A DNA stretch of 64,000 nt from Amycolatopsis eburnea (GCF_003937945.1 NZ_RSEC01000039.1:62001-126000); one strand, 5' to 3'; counted from the stretch's first letter, positions 51,116 through 60,854 are shown. The notes: generated by a model not told the origin, from the letters alone. Translations and numbers: made by a program.

Positions 51116-51636
51116 TTGATGCCCTCCCCGCGTGCCAGCTCGGGGCCGTTCACGTAGTAGTCCTGCTCGTTGTCGCCGAGCCGCATCGGGTGCGGCGGCT
51201 GCTCCATGCCGGGCAGCAGCGGGGCGAGCAGGTCCTCCTTCGTGTAGATCAGCCGCTGGCGGTCGTCGTCGGCCAGCTCGTAGAAGTTGATCATCGTCAG
51301 CGACCGCGTCGGGCACGCCTCGATGCAGAGGCCGCAGCCGATGCAGCGCAGGTAGTTGATCTGGTAGTCCGCGCCGTACCGCTCGCCCGGCGAGTACCGG
51401 GCCTCCTCGGTGTTGTCACCGCCCTCGACGAAGATCGCGTCCGCCGGGCACGCCCACGCGCACAGCTCGCAGCCGACGCACTTCTCGAGGCCGTCCGGGT
51501 GGCGGTTCAGCTGGTGGCGCCCGTGGTACCGCGGCGCGGCGGGCGCGCCCGCCTCCGGGTACTCCTCGGTGGCGACCTTCTTGAACATCATCCCGAAGGT
51601 GACGCCGAAGCCCTTGACGGGATCAAGAAACCCCAT
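51112..51636 (-). CDS. nuoI: NADH-quinone oxidoreductase subunit I
   Basis: 174 residues with two 4Fe-4S binding motifs, CVGCELCAWACP and CIGCGLCIEACP, that carry electrons from NuoG toward NuoB. ATG 51636 lies inside the 3' end of nuoH (14-base overlap). Confidence 0.97.
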   Translation of the reverse strand: MGFLDPVKGFGVTFGMMFKKVATEEYPEAGAPAAPRYHGRHQLNRHPDGLEKCVGCELCAWACPADAIFVEGGDNTEEARYSPGERYGADYQINYLRCIGCGLCIEACPTRSLTMINFYELADDDRQRLIYTKEDLLAPLLPGMEQPPHPMRLGDNEQDYYVNGPELARGEGIK

Positions 51637-52972
51637 CTTGCGCTCCTTCCTTTGCGGTACCGACGGCTGCCGGCTTGCGGCGGGCCGCCTTCGCCTCGGC
51701 CTTGGCCAGGGCCTTCTGACGCGGGGTGGTCTGCGGGACCTTGAGGTCCAGCGGCGGGACCGGGAAACCGCCGCCGGTCACCGGGATCGTCTCGCTCTCC
51801 TCTTCGCGGCCCGCCGCGCGGACGTAGAAGAACAGGGCGACGACGATGAAGATGGCGACCGCGGCGATGATGATGGACGCGGTGTTCCAGGCGATGACCT
51901 TCGCGAAGGTCACCATGATGATCCACACCAGGTTCAGCGGGACCAGGACCTTCCAGCCCAGCCGCATGAACTGGTCGTAGCGCAGGCGGGGCAGCGTGCC
52001 GCGCAGCCAGATGAACCCGAAGAGCAGGATGAACATCTTCGCGAAGAACCACAGCACCGGCCACCAGCCGGTGTTGAGCACGTTGTTCCCGATCAGCGAC
52101 AGCGGCCACGGGGCCATCCAGCCACCAAGGAACAGCGTGGTCGCGAACGCCGAGACGATCACCATGTTGACGTACTCGGCGAGGAAGAACATCGCGAACT
52201 TCATCGAGCTGTACTCGGTGTGGAAGCCGCCGACCAGCTCCGACTCGGCCTCGGGGAGGTCGAACGGGGCGCGGTTGGTCTCGCCGACCATCGAGATCAG
52301 GTAGATCACGAAGCTCGGGACCAGGTAGAGGAACCAGGCCGGCTGCTGCTTCGAGACGATGTCGGCCAGGTCGAGCGAGCCGGCCTGCAGGATCACCGCG
52401 ACGATCGAGAGCCCCATCGCGATCTCGTAGGAGATCACCTGCGCCGCGCTGCGCATGCCGCCGAGCAGCGGGTACGGCGAGCCGGACGCCCAGCCGGCGA
52501 GCACGATGCCGTAGACGCCGATCGAGGAGCAGGCCAGGATCACCAGCGCGCTGACCGGCAGGTCGAGCAGCTGCAGCACGGTCCGCTCGCCGAAGATCGA
52601 CACCACCGGGCCGAACGGGATCGCCGACAGCGCGATCAGCGACGGCACCACGCACATGACCGGCGCGAGGAAGTACACCTTGCGGTCGGCGGTGTCCGGG
52701 ATGATCTGTTCCTTGAACGGCAGCTTGATCGCGTCCGCGAGGGACTGCAGGTAGCCGCCCGGGCCGACCCGGTTGGGGCCGGGCCGGTTCTGCATCCGGC
52801 CGACCGCCTTGCGCTCCCAGACGATCAGGAAGATCGTCATGATCGGGCCGATCAGCAGGATGACCACGCACTTGAGCAGGATCAGCCACAACGGGTCGTC
52901 GGCCAGCAGCGCCGCCCGCGTCGCCGCGTCGGGAACGCTCCCGACGGCGGCTTCGGTCAGCAGCGGGGTCAT
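51623..52972 (-). CDS. nuoH: NADH-quinone oxidoreductase subunit H
   Basis: 449 residues, about eight helices. ERKAVGRMQNRPGPNRVGP, LADAIKLPFKEQIIP, VGETNRAPFDLPEAESELV and GFHTEYSSMKFAMFFLAEY are hallmark motifs of the quinone-proximal subunit. A charged lysine/alanine-rich C-terminal tail of about 40 residues is characteristic of actinobacteria. ATG 52972 overlaps the nuoG stop (ATGA). Confidence 0.97.
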   Translation of the reverse strand: MTPLLTEAAVGSVPDAATRAALLADDPLWLILLKCVVILLIGPIMTIFLIVWERKAVGRMQNRPGPNRVGPGGYLQSLADAIKLPFKEQIIPDTADRKVYFLAPVMCVVPSLIALSAIPFGPVVSIFGERTVLQLLDLPVSALVILACSSIGVYGIVLAGWASGSPYPLLGGMRSAAQVISYEIAMGLSIVAVILQAGSLDLADIVSKQQPAWFLYLVPSFVIYLISMVGETNRAPFDLPEAESELVGGFHTEYSSMKFAMFFLAEYVNMVIVSAFATTLFLGGWMAPWPLSLIGNNVLNTGWWPVLWFFAKMFILLFGFIWLRGTLPRLRYDQFMRLGWKVLVPLNLVWIIMVTFAKVIAWNTASIIIAAVAIFIVVALFFYVRAAGREEESETIPVTGGGFPVPPLDLKVPQTTPRQKALAKAEAKAARRKPAAVGTAKEGAQDGVS

Positions 52973-55440
52973 TGCCCACCTCCAGCGAGGTTCACCACGG
53001 CGCCATGACCGGCGCCGAGCGTCTTGAACACGGCGGAGCCGTCGGAGTTGCCCGGCAGCCACACGACGCCGTCGGGCAGGTCCGCGATCTCCACCGGCAG
53101 CGTGATCGCGCCGCGTTCGGTGCTCACCTTGACGGTGCCGCCCAGCCCTTCCGCGGTCTTCGCGGACAGCCGCGCGACCGGCGTGCGCTGGGTGCCCTTG
53201 AGGTGCGGCTCGCCGTCCTGCAGGGACCCGTTGTCGATCAGCTGGCGCCAGGTCGACAGGATCGCCTGCCCGGCGGCCGGGGTCACCGGGGCCGGCGCCT
53301 CGACGGCGACGTGGGCCCAGTTCAGCGCCGAGGCCTTGCCGAGCTTCTCGAAGTCACCGCGGGCGGCGGCCGGGGTCTGCGTGAACAGGTCGGCGTCCAT
53401 CTCGACGGCGAGGGTGTCGAGCACCCGGCAGTCCGGCAGGGCGCCGGTGCCTTCGAGGGTGACGTCGAACGGGCGGGTGCGGCCCTCCCAGTTGAGGTAG
53501 CTGCCCGCCTTCTCGTCCGACGCCGCCACCGGGAGCACGACGTCCGCGCGCTCGGTCACCGCGCTGTGGCGGAGTTCGAGGCTGACGACGAAGCCCGCGT
53601 TGTCGAGCGCCCGCAGTGCGAGGTCCGGGTCCGGCAGGTCGTACGGGTCGACGCCGCCGACGACCAGGCCGCCCAGCTCCTGGCTGGACGCGGCCTCGAG
53701 GATGCCGGTGGTGTCGCGGCCCGGCGTGGCCGGAACCGGGACGCCCCAAGCGTTTTCGACGGCGACGCGGGCGGCGTCGTCGGTGACGCGGCGGCCGCCC
53801 GGCAGCAGCGTCGGGACGCAGCCGGCCTGCAGCGCGCCGCGGTCGCCTGCCCGGCGCGGGATCCACGCGAGCCGGACACCGGTGCGCTCCACCAGGTCCT
53901 GCAGCGCGGAGAAGAGGCCGGGCACCTGCGCGGCGCGCTCGCCGACCAGGACGACCGAACCCTCGCCGCGCAGGGCCTCGTCGAGGTCCGGCGCGTGCTT
54001 GGCGATGCCGTCGATGGCGGCGGCTTCCTGGCCGGGGACGCAGGCGAGCAGCTCGCCGAAGGTCTTGCGCACCGACGAGGTCGTCCACTGTCCCAAGTGG
54101 ACGACGCGGGTGCGGTTCTTGCGGGCCGCCTTGCGCAGCCGCAGGAACACGATCGGCGCCTCGTCCTCGGGCTCGAAGGCGACGCACAGGACCGTGCGGG
54201 CCCGCTCGATCTCGCCGAAGGTGACGCCGGACTCCGCCGTCACGCCCACGACCCGGGAGGTGAGGAACGCCAGCTCCTCGGCCGAGTGCGGGCGGGCGCG
54301 GAAGTCGACGTCGTTGGTGTGCAGGGCGACCCGGGCGAACTTCGAGTACGCGTAGGCGTCCTCGACGGTCAGCCGGCCACCGGGCAGGACGCCGACGCCA
54401 CCGTTCGAGCGGGCCGCGGTGAGGCCTTCCGCGGCGACGCGCAGGGCGTCGGTCCAGGAGGCCTCCTCCAGCTCACCGGTCGTCTTGTTCCGGACGAGCG
54501 GACGCCGGATGCGGTCGTCGGCCGAGGTGTAGCGGAAGGCGAAGCGGCCCTTGTCGCAGAGCCACTCCTCGTTGACCTCGGGGTCGTCGCCGGCCAGCTT
54601 GCGCTGGACCTTGCCGCGCCGGAAGTCGGTCCGCTCGGCGCAGCCGGACGAGCAGTGCTCGCAGACGCTCGGCGAGGACACCAGGTCGAACGGCCGCGAC
54701 CGGAAGCGGTAGGCCGCGCTGGTCAGGGCCCCGACCGGGCAGATCTGGATGACGTTGCCGGAGAAGTAGCTCTGGAACGGCTGGCCGGACGTCGTCCGCG
54801 ACGCCAGGTCGAGCACGTCCGCCGTCTCGGCGGTGCCGATCTGCTGGTGCGCGCCGCGTTCGAGCAGCTCGATGAACGGGTCGCCGGCGATCTCGCGGGA
54901 GAACCGGGTGCAGCGCTGGCAGAGCACGCAGCGCTCGCGGTCCAGCAGCACCTGCGTGGAGATCGGCAGCGGCTTCGGGAACGTCCGCTTCGTGTCGACG
55001 AACCGCGACTCGGGACGCCCGTGCGCCATCGCCTGGTTCTGCAGCGGGCACTCACCGCCCTTGTCGCAGATCGGGCAGTCCAGCGGGTGGTTGATGAGCA
55101 GCAGCTCCATCACGCCCTGCTGGGCCTTGTCCGCAACCGGCGACGTCAGCTGCGTCTTGACGACCATGCCGTCGGCGACGGTCATCGTGCAGGACGCCTG
55201 CGGCTTCGGCATCGGACGGCCGCCCATCTCGACCTCGACCAGGCACTGGCGGCAGGCGCCTGCCGGGTCGAGGAGCGGGTGGTCGCAGAACCGCGGGATG
55301 ACGGTGCCGAGGCGCTCGGCCGTGCGGATGAGCAGCTCGCCCTTGGGGGCGATGACCTCTTCGCCGTCGATGACCAGCTTGACGTGGCCTTCGGGGACCG
55401 GCGTCTCGGTGGTCTCGGGCTTGTCGGGCGCGATCGTCAT
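52969..55440 (-). CDS. nuoG: NADH-quinone oxidoreductase subunit G
   Basis: 823 residues. N-terminal 2Fe-2S domain (FCDHPLLDPAGACRQCLVEV), then CPICDKGGECPLQNQA and RCVLCQRCTRF for 4Fe-4S centres, then a molybdopterin-oxidoreductase-like domain with CEHCSSGC. It carries electrons along the peripheral arm. ATG 55440 overlaps the nuoF stop. The C-terminal half is divergent, as usual for NuoG. Confidence 0.96.
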   Translation of the reverse strand: MTIAPDKPETTETPVPEGHVKLVIDGEEVIAPKGELLIRTAERLGTVIPRFCDHPLLDPAGACRQCLVEVEMGGRPMPKPQASCTMTVADGMVVKTQLTSPVADKAQQGVMELLLINHPLDCPICDKGGECPLQNQAMAHGRPESRFVDTKRTFPKPLPISTQVLLDRERCVLCQRCTRFSREIAGDPFIELLERGAHQQIGTAETADVLDLASRTTSGQPFQSYFSGNVIQICPVGALTSAAYRFRSRPFDLVSSPSVCEHCSSGCAERTDFRRGKVQRKLAGDDPEVNEEWLCDKGRFAFRYTSADDRIRRPLVRNKTTGELEEASWTDALRVAAEGLTAARSNGGVGVLPGGRLTVEDAYAYSKFARVALHTNDVDFRARPHSAEELAFLTSRVVGVTAESGVTFGEIERARTVLCVAFEPEDEAPIVFLRLRKAARKNRTRVVHLGQWTTSSVRKTFGELLACVPGQEAAAIDGIAKHAPDLDEALRGEGSVVLVGERAAQVPGLFSALQDLVERTGVRLAWIPRRAGDRGALQAGCVPTLLPGGRRVTDDAARVAVENAWGVPVPATPGRDTTGILEAASSQELGGLVVGGVDPYDLPDPDLALRALDNAGFVVSLELRHSAVTERADVVLPVAASDEKAGSYLNWEGRTRPFDVTLEGTGALPDCRVLDTLAVEMDADLFTQTPAAARGDFEKLGKASALNWAHVAVEAPAPVTPAAGQAILSTWRQLIDNGSLQDGEPHLKGTQRTPVARLSAKTAEGLGGTVKVSTERGAITLPVEIADLPDGVVWLPGNSDGSAVFKTLGAGHGAVVNLAGGGQ

Positions 55441-56717
55441 GCCTGCGCTCCCACCAGTTCACGCTTGTTCGCTTCACACAGGGCGAGGAACTCGTCCCTG
55501 AAGTACTTGATGCCGCTCTGGATCGGCGAGACCGCGCCGTCGCCGAGGGCGCAGAACGACCGGCCGAGGATGTTGTCGCAGACGTCGAGGAGGGTGTCGA
55601 TGTCCTCCTCGGTGCCGTGGCCCTCGACCATCCGCTCGAGGATCTGCGCCAGCCAGTACGTGCCTTCGCGGCACGGCGTGCACTTGCCGCAGGACTCGTG
55701 CTCGTAGAACTGGGTCCACTTCATCACGGCCCACGGCACCGACACGGTCTCGTTGAAGACCTGGACGGCGGTGGTGCCCAGCATCGACCCGGCTTCCGCC
55801 GCGCCTTCGAAGTCCAGCGGAACGTCGAGGTGCTCGGCGGTGAACATCGGGGTGGACGAGCCGCCCGGGGTCCAGAACTTGAGCGGGATGCCGTCCTTCA
55901 TGCCGCCCGCCATGTCCAGCAGCTCGCGCAGGGTCGTCCCCAGCGGGCACTCGTACTGGCCGGGCTTCTCGACGTGGCCGGAGATCGAGTAGATCTTCGG
56001 GCCGGGCGACTTCTCGCGGCCCATCTCGCGGAACCAGCTGGACCCGCCGTTGACGATGAACGGCGCGCTCGCGATGGTCTCGACGTTGTTGACCGTGGTC
56101 GGCGCGGCGTACAGACCGGCGGCCGCGGGGAACGGCGGCTTGAGCCGCGGCTGGCCACGACGGCCTTCCAGCGAGTCCAGCAGCGCCGTCTCCTCGCCGC
56201 AGATGTACGCGCCCGCGCCCGCGTGCACGGTGATCTTGAGGTCGAAGCCCGAGCCGAGGATGTTCTCGCCCAGGTAGCCCGCCGCTTCGGCTTCGCGCAC
56301 GGCCGCGTTGAGGCGGCGGATGCAGTGCAGCGCCTCGCCGCGGACGTAGATGAAGCAGTGGTTGGACCGCATCGCGTACGAGGCGATGATGCAGCCCTCG
56401 ATGAGCGAGTGCGGGTCCGCCATCATCAGCGGGATGTCCTTGCAGGTCCCGGGTTCGCCCTCGTCGGCGTTGATCACCAGGTAGTGCGGCTTGTCGAAGT
56501 TCGGCGGCATGAACGACCACTTGATGCCGGCCGGGAAGCCCGCGCCGCCGCGGCCGCGCAGGCCGGAGTCCTTGACCACCTGGACGAGCTGCTCCGGTGT
56601 CCCGGCGAGCGCCTTGCGGACGGCGGTGTAGCCCTCGAGTGCTTCGTACGTCCCGATCTGCCAGGAGTTCGGCGACAGCCAGCGCTTCGTGAGGACCGGG
56701 GTAATGGGATCGGCCAT
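55437..56717 (-). CDS. nuoF: NADH-quinone oxidoreductase subunit F
   Basis: 426 residues. LRGRGGAGFPAGIKW binds NADH/FMN, GAGAYICGEETALLDSLEG is the FMN-site strand, and SCGKCTPCREGTYW with a later Cys binds the N3 4Fe-4S centre. It accepts the hydride from NADH. ATG 56717 overlaps the nuoE stop by one base. Confidence 0.97.
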   Translation of the reverse strand: MADPITPVLTKRWLSPNSWQIGTYEALEGYTAVRKALAGTPEQLVQVVKDSGLRGRGGAGFPAGIKWSFMPPNFDKPHYLVINADEGEPGTCKDIPLMMADPHSLIEGCIIASYAMRSNHCFIYVRGEALHCIRRLNAAVREAEAAGYLGENILGSGFDLKITVHAGAGAYICGEETALLDSLEGRRGQPRLKPPFPAAAGLYAAPTTVNNVETIASAPFIVNGGSSWFREMGREKSPGPKIYSISGHVEKPGQYECPLGTTLRELLDMAGGMKDGIPLKFWTPGGSSTPMFTAEHLDVPLDFEGAAEAGSMLGTTAVQVFNETVSVPWAVMKWTQFYEHESCGKCTPCREGTYWLAQILERMVEGHGTEEDIDTLLDVCDNILGRSFCALGDGAVSPIQSGIKYFRDEFLALCEANKRELVGAQA

Positions 56718-57574
56718 TACTTCTTCTCCACTTCAGGAAGCGGGACATCCTGGGCGACCGGGGCGACCCAGCCGCGCTCCTGCGCGAGCTTCGCGCCCCG
56801 CAGCGTCTCGACGGCCTGCGACGGCCCGTCGACGTCCCGGCGGTAGGCCGCCTCGTCCTCCGGGAAGAACCCGGCGAGCTGCAGTTCGGCGCCCTTGAAC
56901 GTGGACAGCGGCGCGCCGCGCGTCGGCGCCGGCTTCTTGCCCGCCCGCAGCGCATCGACCAGCGCGACGGCCTTGTCCTCGGTCTGGTTGTCGAAGTACT
57001 CGTAGTTGACCTGGATGACCGGCGCGAGGTCGCAGGCCGCGAGGCACTCGGCGTGCTCGAGGGTGATCGAGCCCGGCTCGTTCGGCGTGCCCGCGGTTTC
57101 GTTGTGCCCCAGCGGTTCCTCCTCGGACCCGAGGTGGGTCTGGAGCCGCTTGTAGATCGCGTCGCCGCCCATGGCCGCGCACAGCGTGTTGGTGCAGACG
57201 CTCACGAGGTGCTCGCCGCACGGCTTGCGCTTGTACATCGTGTAGAACGTCGCGACCGCGCTGACCTCGGCGTCGGACAGGTCGAGCTGCTTCGCGCAGA
57301 ACGCGATGCCCTCCTGGCTGACGTAGCCCTGCACGGACTGCACGAGGTGCAGCATCGGCAGCAGCGCCGAGCGGGACATCGGGTAGCGGGAGATGATCTC
57401 CTGCGCCTGTGCCGTGGTGCCGGCGTCGAAGATGTCCTCGAGCGGCGTGTCTTCGATGATCCCGGCGGCCACCTCGGGGTCCGGCGCGATGGCGACCACG
57501 TCGACGTCCGGCCCGGCCGCCGCGTGCGTCGTCACGGCGTCCTTCGGGCCGGGTTCGGGAACTGCTGTGCTCAT
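56717..57574 (-). CDS. nuoE: NADH-quinone oxidoreductase subunit E
   Basis: 285 residues. Thioredoxin-like 2Fe-2S domain with VCTNTLCAAMGG and HAECLAACDLAP supplying four cysteines. An N-terminal extension of about 45 residues and a C-terminal extension of about 70 (after ALRAGKKPAPTRG) make it longer than the E. coli subunit, as in other Actinobacteria. ATG 57574 overlaps the nuoD stop (ATGA). Confidence 0.95.
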   Translation of the reverse strand: MSTAVPEPGPKDAVTTHAAAGPDVDVVAIAPDPEVAAGIIEDTPLEDIFDAGTTAQAQEIISRYPMSRSALLPMLHLVQSVQGYVSQEGIAFCAKQLDLSDAEVSAVATFYTMYKRKPCGEHLVSVCTNTLCAAMGGDAIYKRLQTHLGSEEEPLGHNETAGTPNEPGSITLEHAECLAACDLAPVIQVNYEYFDNQTEDKAVALVDALRAGKKPAPTRGAPLSTFKGAELQLAGFFPEDEAAYRRDVDGPSQAVETLRGAKLAQERGWVAPVAQDVPLPEVEKK

Positions 57575-58941
57575 CGGTCCACTCCCCCCATGACGGGGTC
57601 GATCGAGGCGATCGCGGCGATCACGTCCGCGACCAGGCCGCCTTCGGCCATTGCGGGCATCGACTGCAGGTTCACGAAGCTCGGTTCGCGCACGTGGACC
57701 CGCAGCGGCCGGGTGCCGCCGTCGGAGACCAGGTGCGCGCCCAGCTCGCCGCGGGGCGACTCGACCGCCGCGTAGACCTGCCCGGCCGGCACCTTGAAGC
57801 CCTCGGTGACCAGCTTGAAGTGGTGGATCAGGGACTCCATCGACTGGCCCATGATCTTCTTGACGTGCTCGAGCGAGTTGCCCATGCCGTCGCTGCCGAT
57901 CGACAGCTGCGCGGGCCACGCGATCTTCTTGTCCTCGACCATGACCGGGCCCGGCTCGAGCTTCTCGAGGCACTGCTCGATGATCTTGAGGCTCTCGTGC
58001 ATCTCGTGGACGCGGATCAGGTAGCGCGACCAGCAGTCGGCACCGTTGTCCACCGGCACGTCGAAGTCGAACTCGTCGTAGCAGGAGTACGGCTCGGTCT
58101 TGCGCAGGTCCCACGGCAGGCCCGCGGACCGCAGCACCGGGCCGGTGACACCCAGCGCGAGGCACGCGTCGACCGGCAGGTACCCGACGCCCTTGAGCCG
58201 GTTGCGCCAGATCGGCTGGCCGGTGAAGAGCTTGTCGTACAGCGGAAGGCGCTTCTTCATCGTCTTGATGAACTCGCTGACCTTCTCGTGGTAGTCGGCC
58301 GGCATGTCCTGCGCGAGGCCGCCGGGGCGGATGAACGCGTGGTTCATCCGCAGGCCGGTCAGGTGCTCCAGCAGGTGCAGCACCTCTTCGCGCTCGCGGA
58401 AGCCGAGCGTCATCGCGGTGGTGGCGCCCAGCTCCATACCGCCGGTGGCGATGTAGACCAGGTGCGAGCCAATGCGGTTGATCTCCAGCAGCATCACGCG
58501 CAGCAGCTGCGCGCGGCGCGGGGCCTCGATCTGCAGCAGCTTCTCGACGCCGAGGCAGTACGCCATTTCCGTCGAGAGCGGGGCCAGGTAGTCCATGCGC
58601 GTCACGAAGGTGACGCCCTGGGTCCAGGTCCGGTACTCGCAGTTCTTCTCGATGCCGGTGTGCAGGTAGCCGATGACCGACCGCAGCTGCGTGACGGTCT
58701 CGCCCTCCATCTCCAGCACGAGCCGGAGCACGCCGTGCGTCGACGGGTGCTGCGGGCCCATGTTGATGACCATGCGCTCGTCGTGCTGGGCGTCGGCGAC
58801 GACGTCGTCCCAGTCGCCGCCGGAGACCGTGTAGACGCGGCCTTCGGTGGTGTCGCGGGAATCGGCGTATTCGACGCTGTCCGAGCCTTCGGGGGAAGTG
58901 TCGGTGCCGGTCGTGACGTCGGACAGGTTCTCGGTGCTCAC
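57571..58941 (-). CDS. nuoD: NADH-quinone oxidoreductase subunit D
   Basis: 456 residues with the 49-kDa subunit motifs MGPQHPSTHGVLRLVLE, GYLHTGIEKNCEYRTW and VESPRGELGAHLVSDGG; the quinone head-group site lies between NuoD and NuoB. About 50 N-terminal residues are acidic and unstructured. GTG 58941 overlaps the nuoC stop (GTGA). Confidence 0.97.
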   Translation of the reverse strand: MSTENLSDVTTGTDTSPEGSDSVEYADSRDTTEGRVYTVSGGDWDDVVADAQHDERMVINMGPQHPSTHGVLRLVLEMEGETVTQLRSVIGYLHTGIEKNCEYRTWTQGVTFVTRMDYLAPLSTEMAYCLGVEKLLQIEAPRRAQLLRVMLLEINRIGSHLVYIATGGMELGATTAMTLGFREREEVLHLLEHLTGLRMNHAFIRPGGLAQDMPADYHEKVSEFIKTMKKRLPLYDKLFTGQPIWRNRLKGVGYLPVDACLALGVTGPVLRSAGLPWDLRKTEPYSCYDEFDFDVPVDNGADCWSRYLIRVHEMHESLKIIEQCLEKLEPGPVMVEDKKIAWPAQLSIGSDGMGNSLEHVKKIMGQSMESLIHHFKLVTEGFKVPAGQVYAAVESPRGELGAHLVSDGGTRPLRVHVREPSFVNLQSMPAMAEGGLVADVIAAIASIDPVMGGVDR

Positions 58942-59687
58942 GAGTACGACCTCCGCTGGTCCGGCGGCGGGATCTCCGCGCCCTTGTATTCGACCGGGAT
59001 CCCGCCGAGCGGGTAGTCCTTGCGCTGGGGGTGGCCGTCCCAGTCGTCCGGCATGAGGATGCGGGTCAGTGCCGGGTGGCCGTCGAAGACGATGCCGAAC
59101 ATGTCCCAGGTCTCGCGCTCCTGCCAGTCCGCCGTCGGGTAGACCCCGACCAGCGACGGCACGTGCGGGTCCTCGACGTCGAGGGTGACCTCGAGGCGGA
59201 TCCGGCGGCGGTAGGTCAGCGACGTGAAGTGGTAGACCGCGTGCAGCCGCTGCGGGACGTCGACGCCGTAGTCCACGCCGGACACCGAGGACAGCAGTTC
59301 GAAGCGGAGGCCGCCGTCGTCGCGCAGCGTCTTGGCGATCTCGACCAGCTTCTCGCGGTCGACGTAGAAGGTGATCTCGCCGCGGTCGACCGTCGTCTGC
59401 AGGATCGACTCGGCGGGGATCTTGCGCTCGGCCAGCGCCGCGTAGAACTCGTCGGCGAACTGGTCGAACCAGCCGCCGTACGGGCGCTCGGCCGGCGCCG
59501 GGCTGTAGGCCGGGAGCCGGACGCCGCCGTAGCCGGAGGTGTCGCCGGTGCCGTGGACGCCGAACATGCCCTGGCGTTCGCGGCCGGTGACGACGGGTTC
59601 GGCGGGGCGGGCGCCCTGGGGCTCGAGGCCGCCTTCGGGACGGTCGGCGCTGGACTGCTCGCCGCCGGTCTCAGGAGTTTCAGTCAT
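58938..59687 (-). CDS. nuoC: NADH-quinone oxidoreductase subunit C
   Basis: 249 residues. The 30-kDa subunit signature is present: RIRLEVTLDVEDPHVPSLVG, WQERETWDMFGIVFDGHPAL and LMPDDWDGHPQRKDYPLGG. An N-terminal extension of about 75 residues is hydrophilic and actinobacterial in style. It starts 3 bases after nuoB and overlaps nuoD. Confidence 0.96.
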   Translation of the reverse strand: MTETPETGGEQSSADRPEGGLEPQGARPAEPVVTGRERQGMFGVHGTGDTSGYGGVRLPAYSPAPAERPYGGWFDQFADEFYAALAERKIPAESILQTTVDRGEITFYVDREKLVEIAKTLRDDGGLRFELLSSVSGVDYGVDVPQRLHAVYHFTSLTYRRRIRLEVTLDVEDPHVPSLVGVYPTADWQERETWDMFGIVFDGHPALTRILMPDDWDGHPQRKDYPLGGIPVEYKGAEIPPPDQRRSYS

Positions 59688-59690
59688 CGC

Positions 59691-60239
59691 TTACTTCTTC
59701 GCGTACTTGATCGACGACGCGACGAGCTCGGTGCGCGCCCCGCTGGCGGCGCGGATGGCGGCGCGGCGGGCGTTGATCGGCTCGTCCTGGATCTTGGCGT
59801 GCAGCTTGAGGATCGCGTCCAGCAGCATCTCCGGCCGCGGCGGGCAGCCGGGCAGGTACATGTCGACCGGCACGATGTGGTCGACGCCCTGGACCACGGC
59901 GTAGTTGTTGAACATGCCGCCGGAGGAGGCGCAGACGCCCATGGCGAGCACCCAGCGCGGCTCGGCCATCTGGTCGTAGATCTGGCGCAGGACCGGGGCC
60001 ATCTTCTGCGTGACGCGCCCGGCGACGATCATCAGGTCGGCCTGCCGCGGCGTCGCGCTGAAGCGCTCCATGCCGAAGCGGGCGATGTCGTAGCGGGAAC
60101 CGCCGACCGTCATCATCTCGATCGCGCAGCACGCGAGGCCGAAGGTCGCGGGCCACAGCGAGTTCTTGCGCGCCCAGTTGACGAGGCCTTCGAGGCTGGC
60201 CAGCAGGATGCCGTTGGGGAGTTTCTCTTCGAGGCCCAT
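59691..60239 (-). CDS. nuoB: NADH-quinone oxidoreductase subunit B
   Basis: 182 residues with the N2 4Fe-4S ligands ACCAIEMM (adjacent cysteines), ALAMGVCASSGG-type cysteine and YLPGCPPRPEMLL. N2 is the last centre before quinone. ATG 60239 is 4 bases after the nuoA stop. Confidence 0.97.
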   Translation of the reverse strand: MGLEEKLPNGILLASLEGLVNWARKNSLWPATFGLACCAIEMMTVGGSRYDIARFGMERFSATPRQADLMIVAGRVTQKMAPVLRQIYDQMAEPRWVLAMGVCASSGGMFNNYAVVQGVDHIVPVDMYLPGCPPRPEMLLDAILKLHAKIQDEPINARRAAIRAASGARTELVASSIKYAKK

Positions 60240-60243
60240 GGGT

Positions 60244-60663
60244 CTAGTTCCAATCCAGGCCGCCGCGCCGCCACACGTAGGCGTACGCGAAGCCGACCGT
60301 CGCGATGAACAGCAGGATCTCCACCAGGCCGAACGTGCCCAGCGCGTCCGCCTGCACGGCGAACGGGTAGAGGAAGACCATCTCGATGTCGAACAGGATG
60401 AACAGCATCGCGGTGATGTAGTAGGCCACCGGCATCCGCCCGGCGCCGACGAGCGGCTGCGGCGACGGCTCGATGCCGCACTCGTAGGCGGAGAGCTTGG
60501 CCTTGTTGTAGCGGCTGGGGCCGACGAGCGGGCCCAGCAGGACCGACAGCACGGCGAACGCCAGGGCCAGGACGAACAAGATCACGATGGGCAGGTAGGG
60601 CTTCAGGCTCGGGGCCTCTTGCGCCAGCTGCACCGTTTCGGTCCGGGTCAGCAACGTCAGCAC
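60244..60663 (-). CDS. nuoA: NADH-quinone oxidoreductase subunit A
   Basis: 139 residues, three helices. LSAYECGIEPSPQP and LFILFDIEMVFLYPFAV are the conserved loop and helix. First gene of the 14-gene operon. GTG 60663 is chosen because protein similarity starts there; upstream codons are Pro/Gln-rich. Transcription should come from the region at 60664-61131 carrying two Rex-type sites. Confidence 0.95.
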   Translation of the reverse strand: MLTLLTRTETVQLAQEAPSLKPYLPIVILFVLALAFAVLSVLLGPLVGPSRYNKAKLSAYECGIEPSPQPLVGAGRMPVAYYITAMLFILFDIEMVFLYPFAVQADALGTFGLVEILLFIATVGFAYAYVWRRGGLDWN

Positions 60664-60803
60664 GGGGTCTTCGCCATCCTTTCCGCGCCGCTGCGGTTGT
60701 GCTTGTGGTGGGGAACCGCTTGGCCTCGTCGGCACCCTAAGGGACCTGGGTCACACCGCCGAGGGTCAGGGTCTCCTTACGGCCCGTGGCTGGACCGGGA
60801 TGT

Positions 60804-60823
60804 GCTTGTGAAATAGTTCACAA
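60804..60823. promoter_or_regulatory. Rex operator 1 upstream of nuo
   Basis: CTTGTGAAATAGTTCACAAG is a 20-base sequence with perfect 8-base arms. It fits the Rex operator consensus TTGTGAANNNNTTCACAA of Streptomyces exactly. Rex is a NADH/NAD+ sensor that in Streptomyces coelicolor represses nuo, cydABCD and others; similar control is predicted here. Confidence 0.8.
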
Positions 60824-60836
60824 GCCACTCGTCGTG

Positions 60837-60854
60837 GATGTGAAGGGATTCACA
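60837..60854. promoter_or_regulatory. Rex operator 2 upstream of nuo
   Basis: ATGTGAAGGGATTCACAA matches the Rex consensus except for its first base. Its centre is 32 bases (about three helical turns) from the centre of the first site, so two Rex dimers could sit on the same DNA face. Confidence 0.7.
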
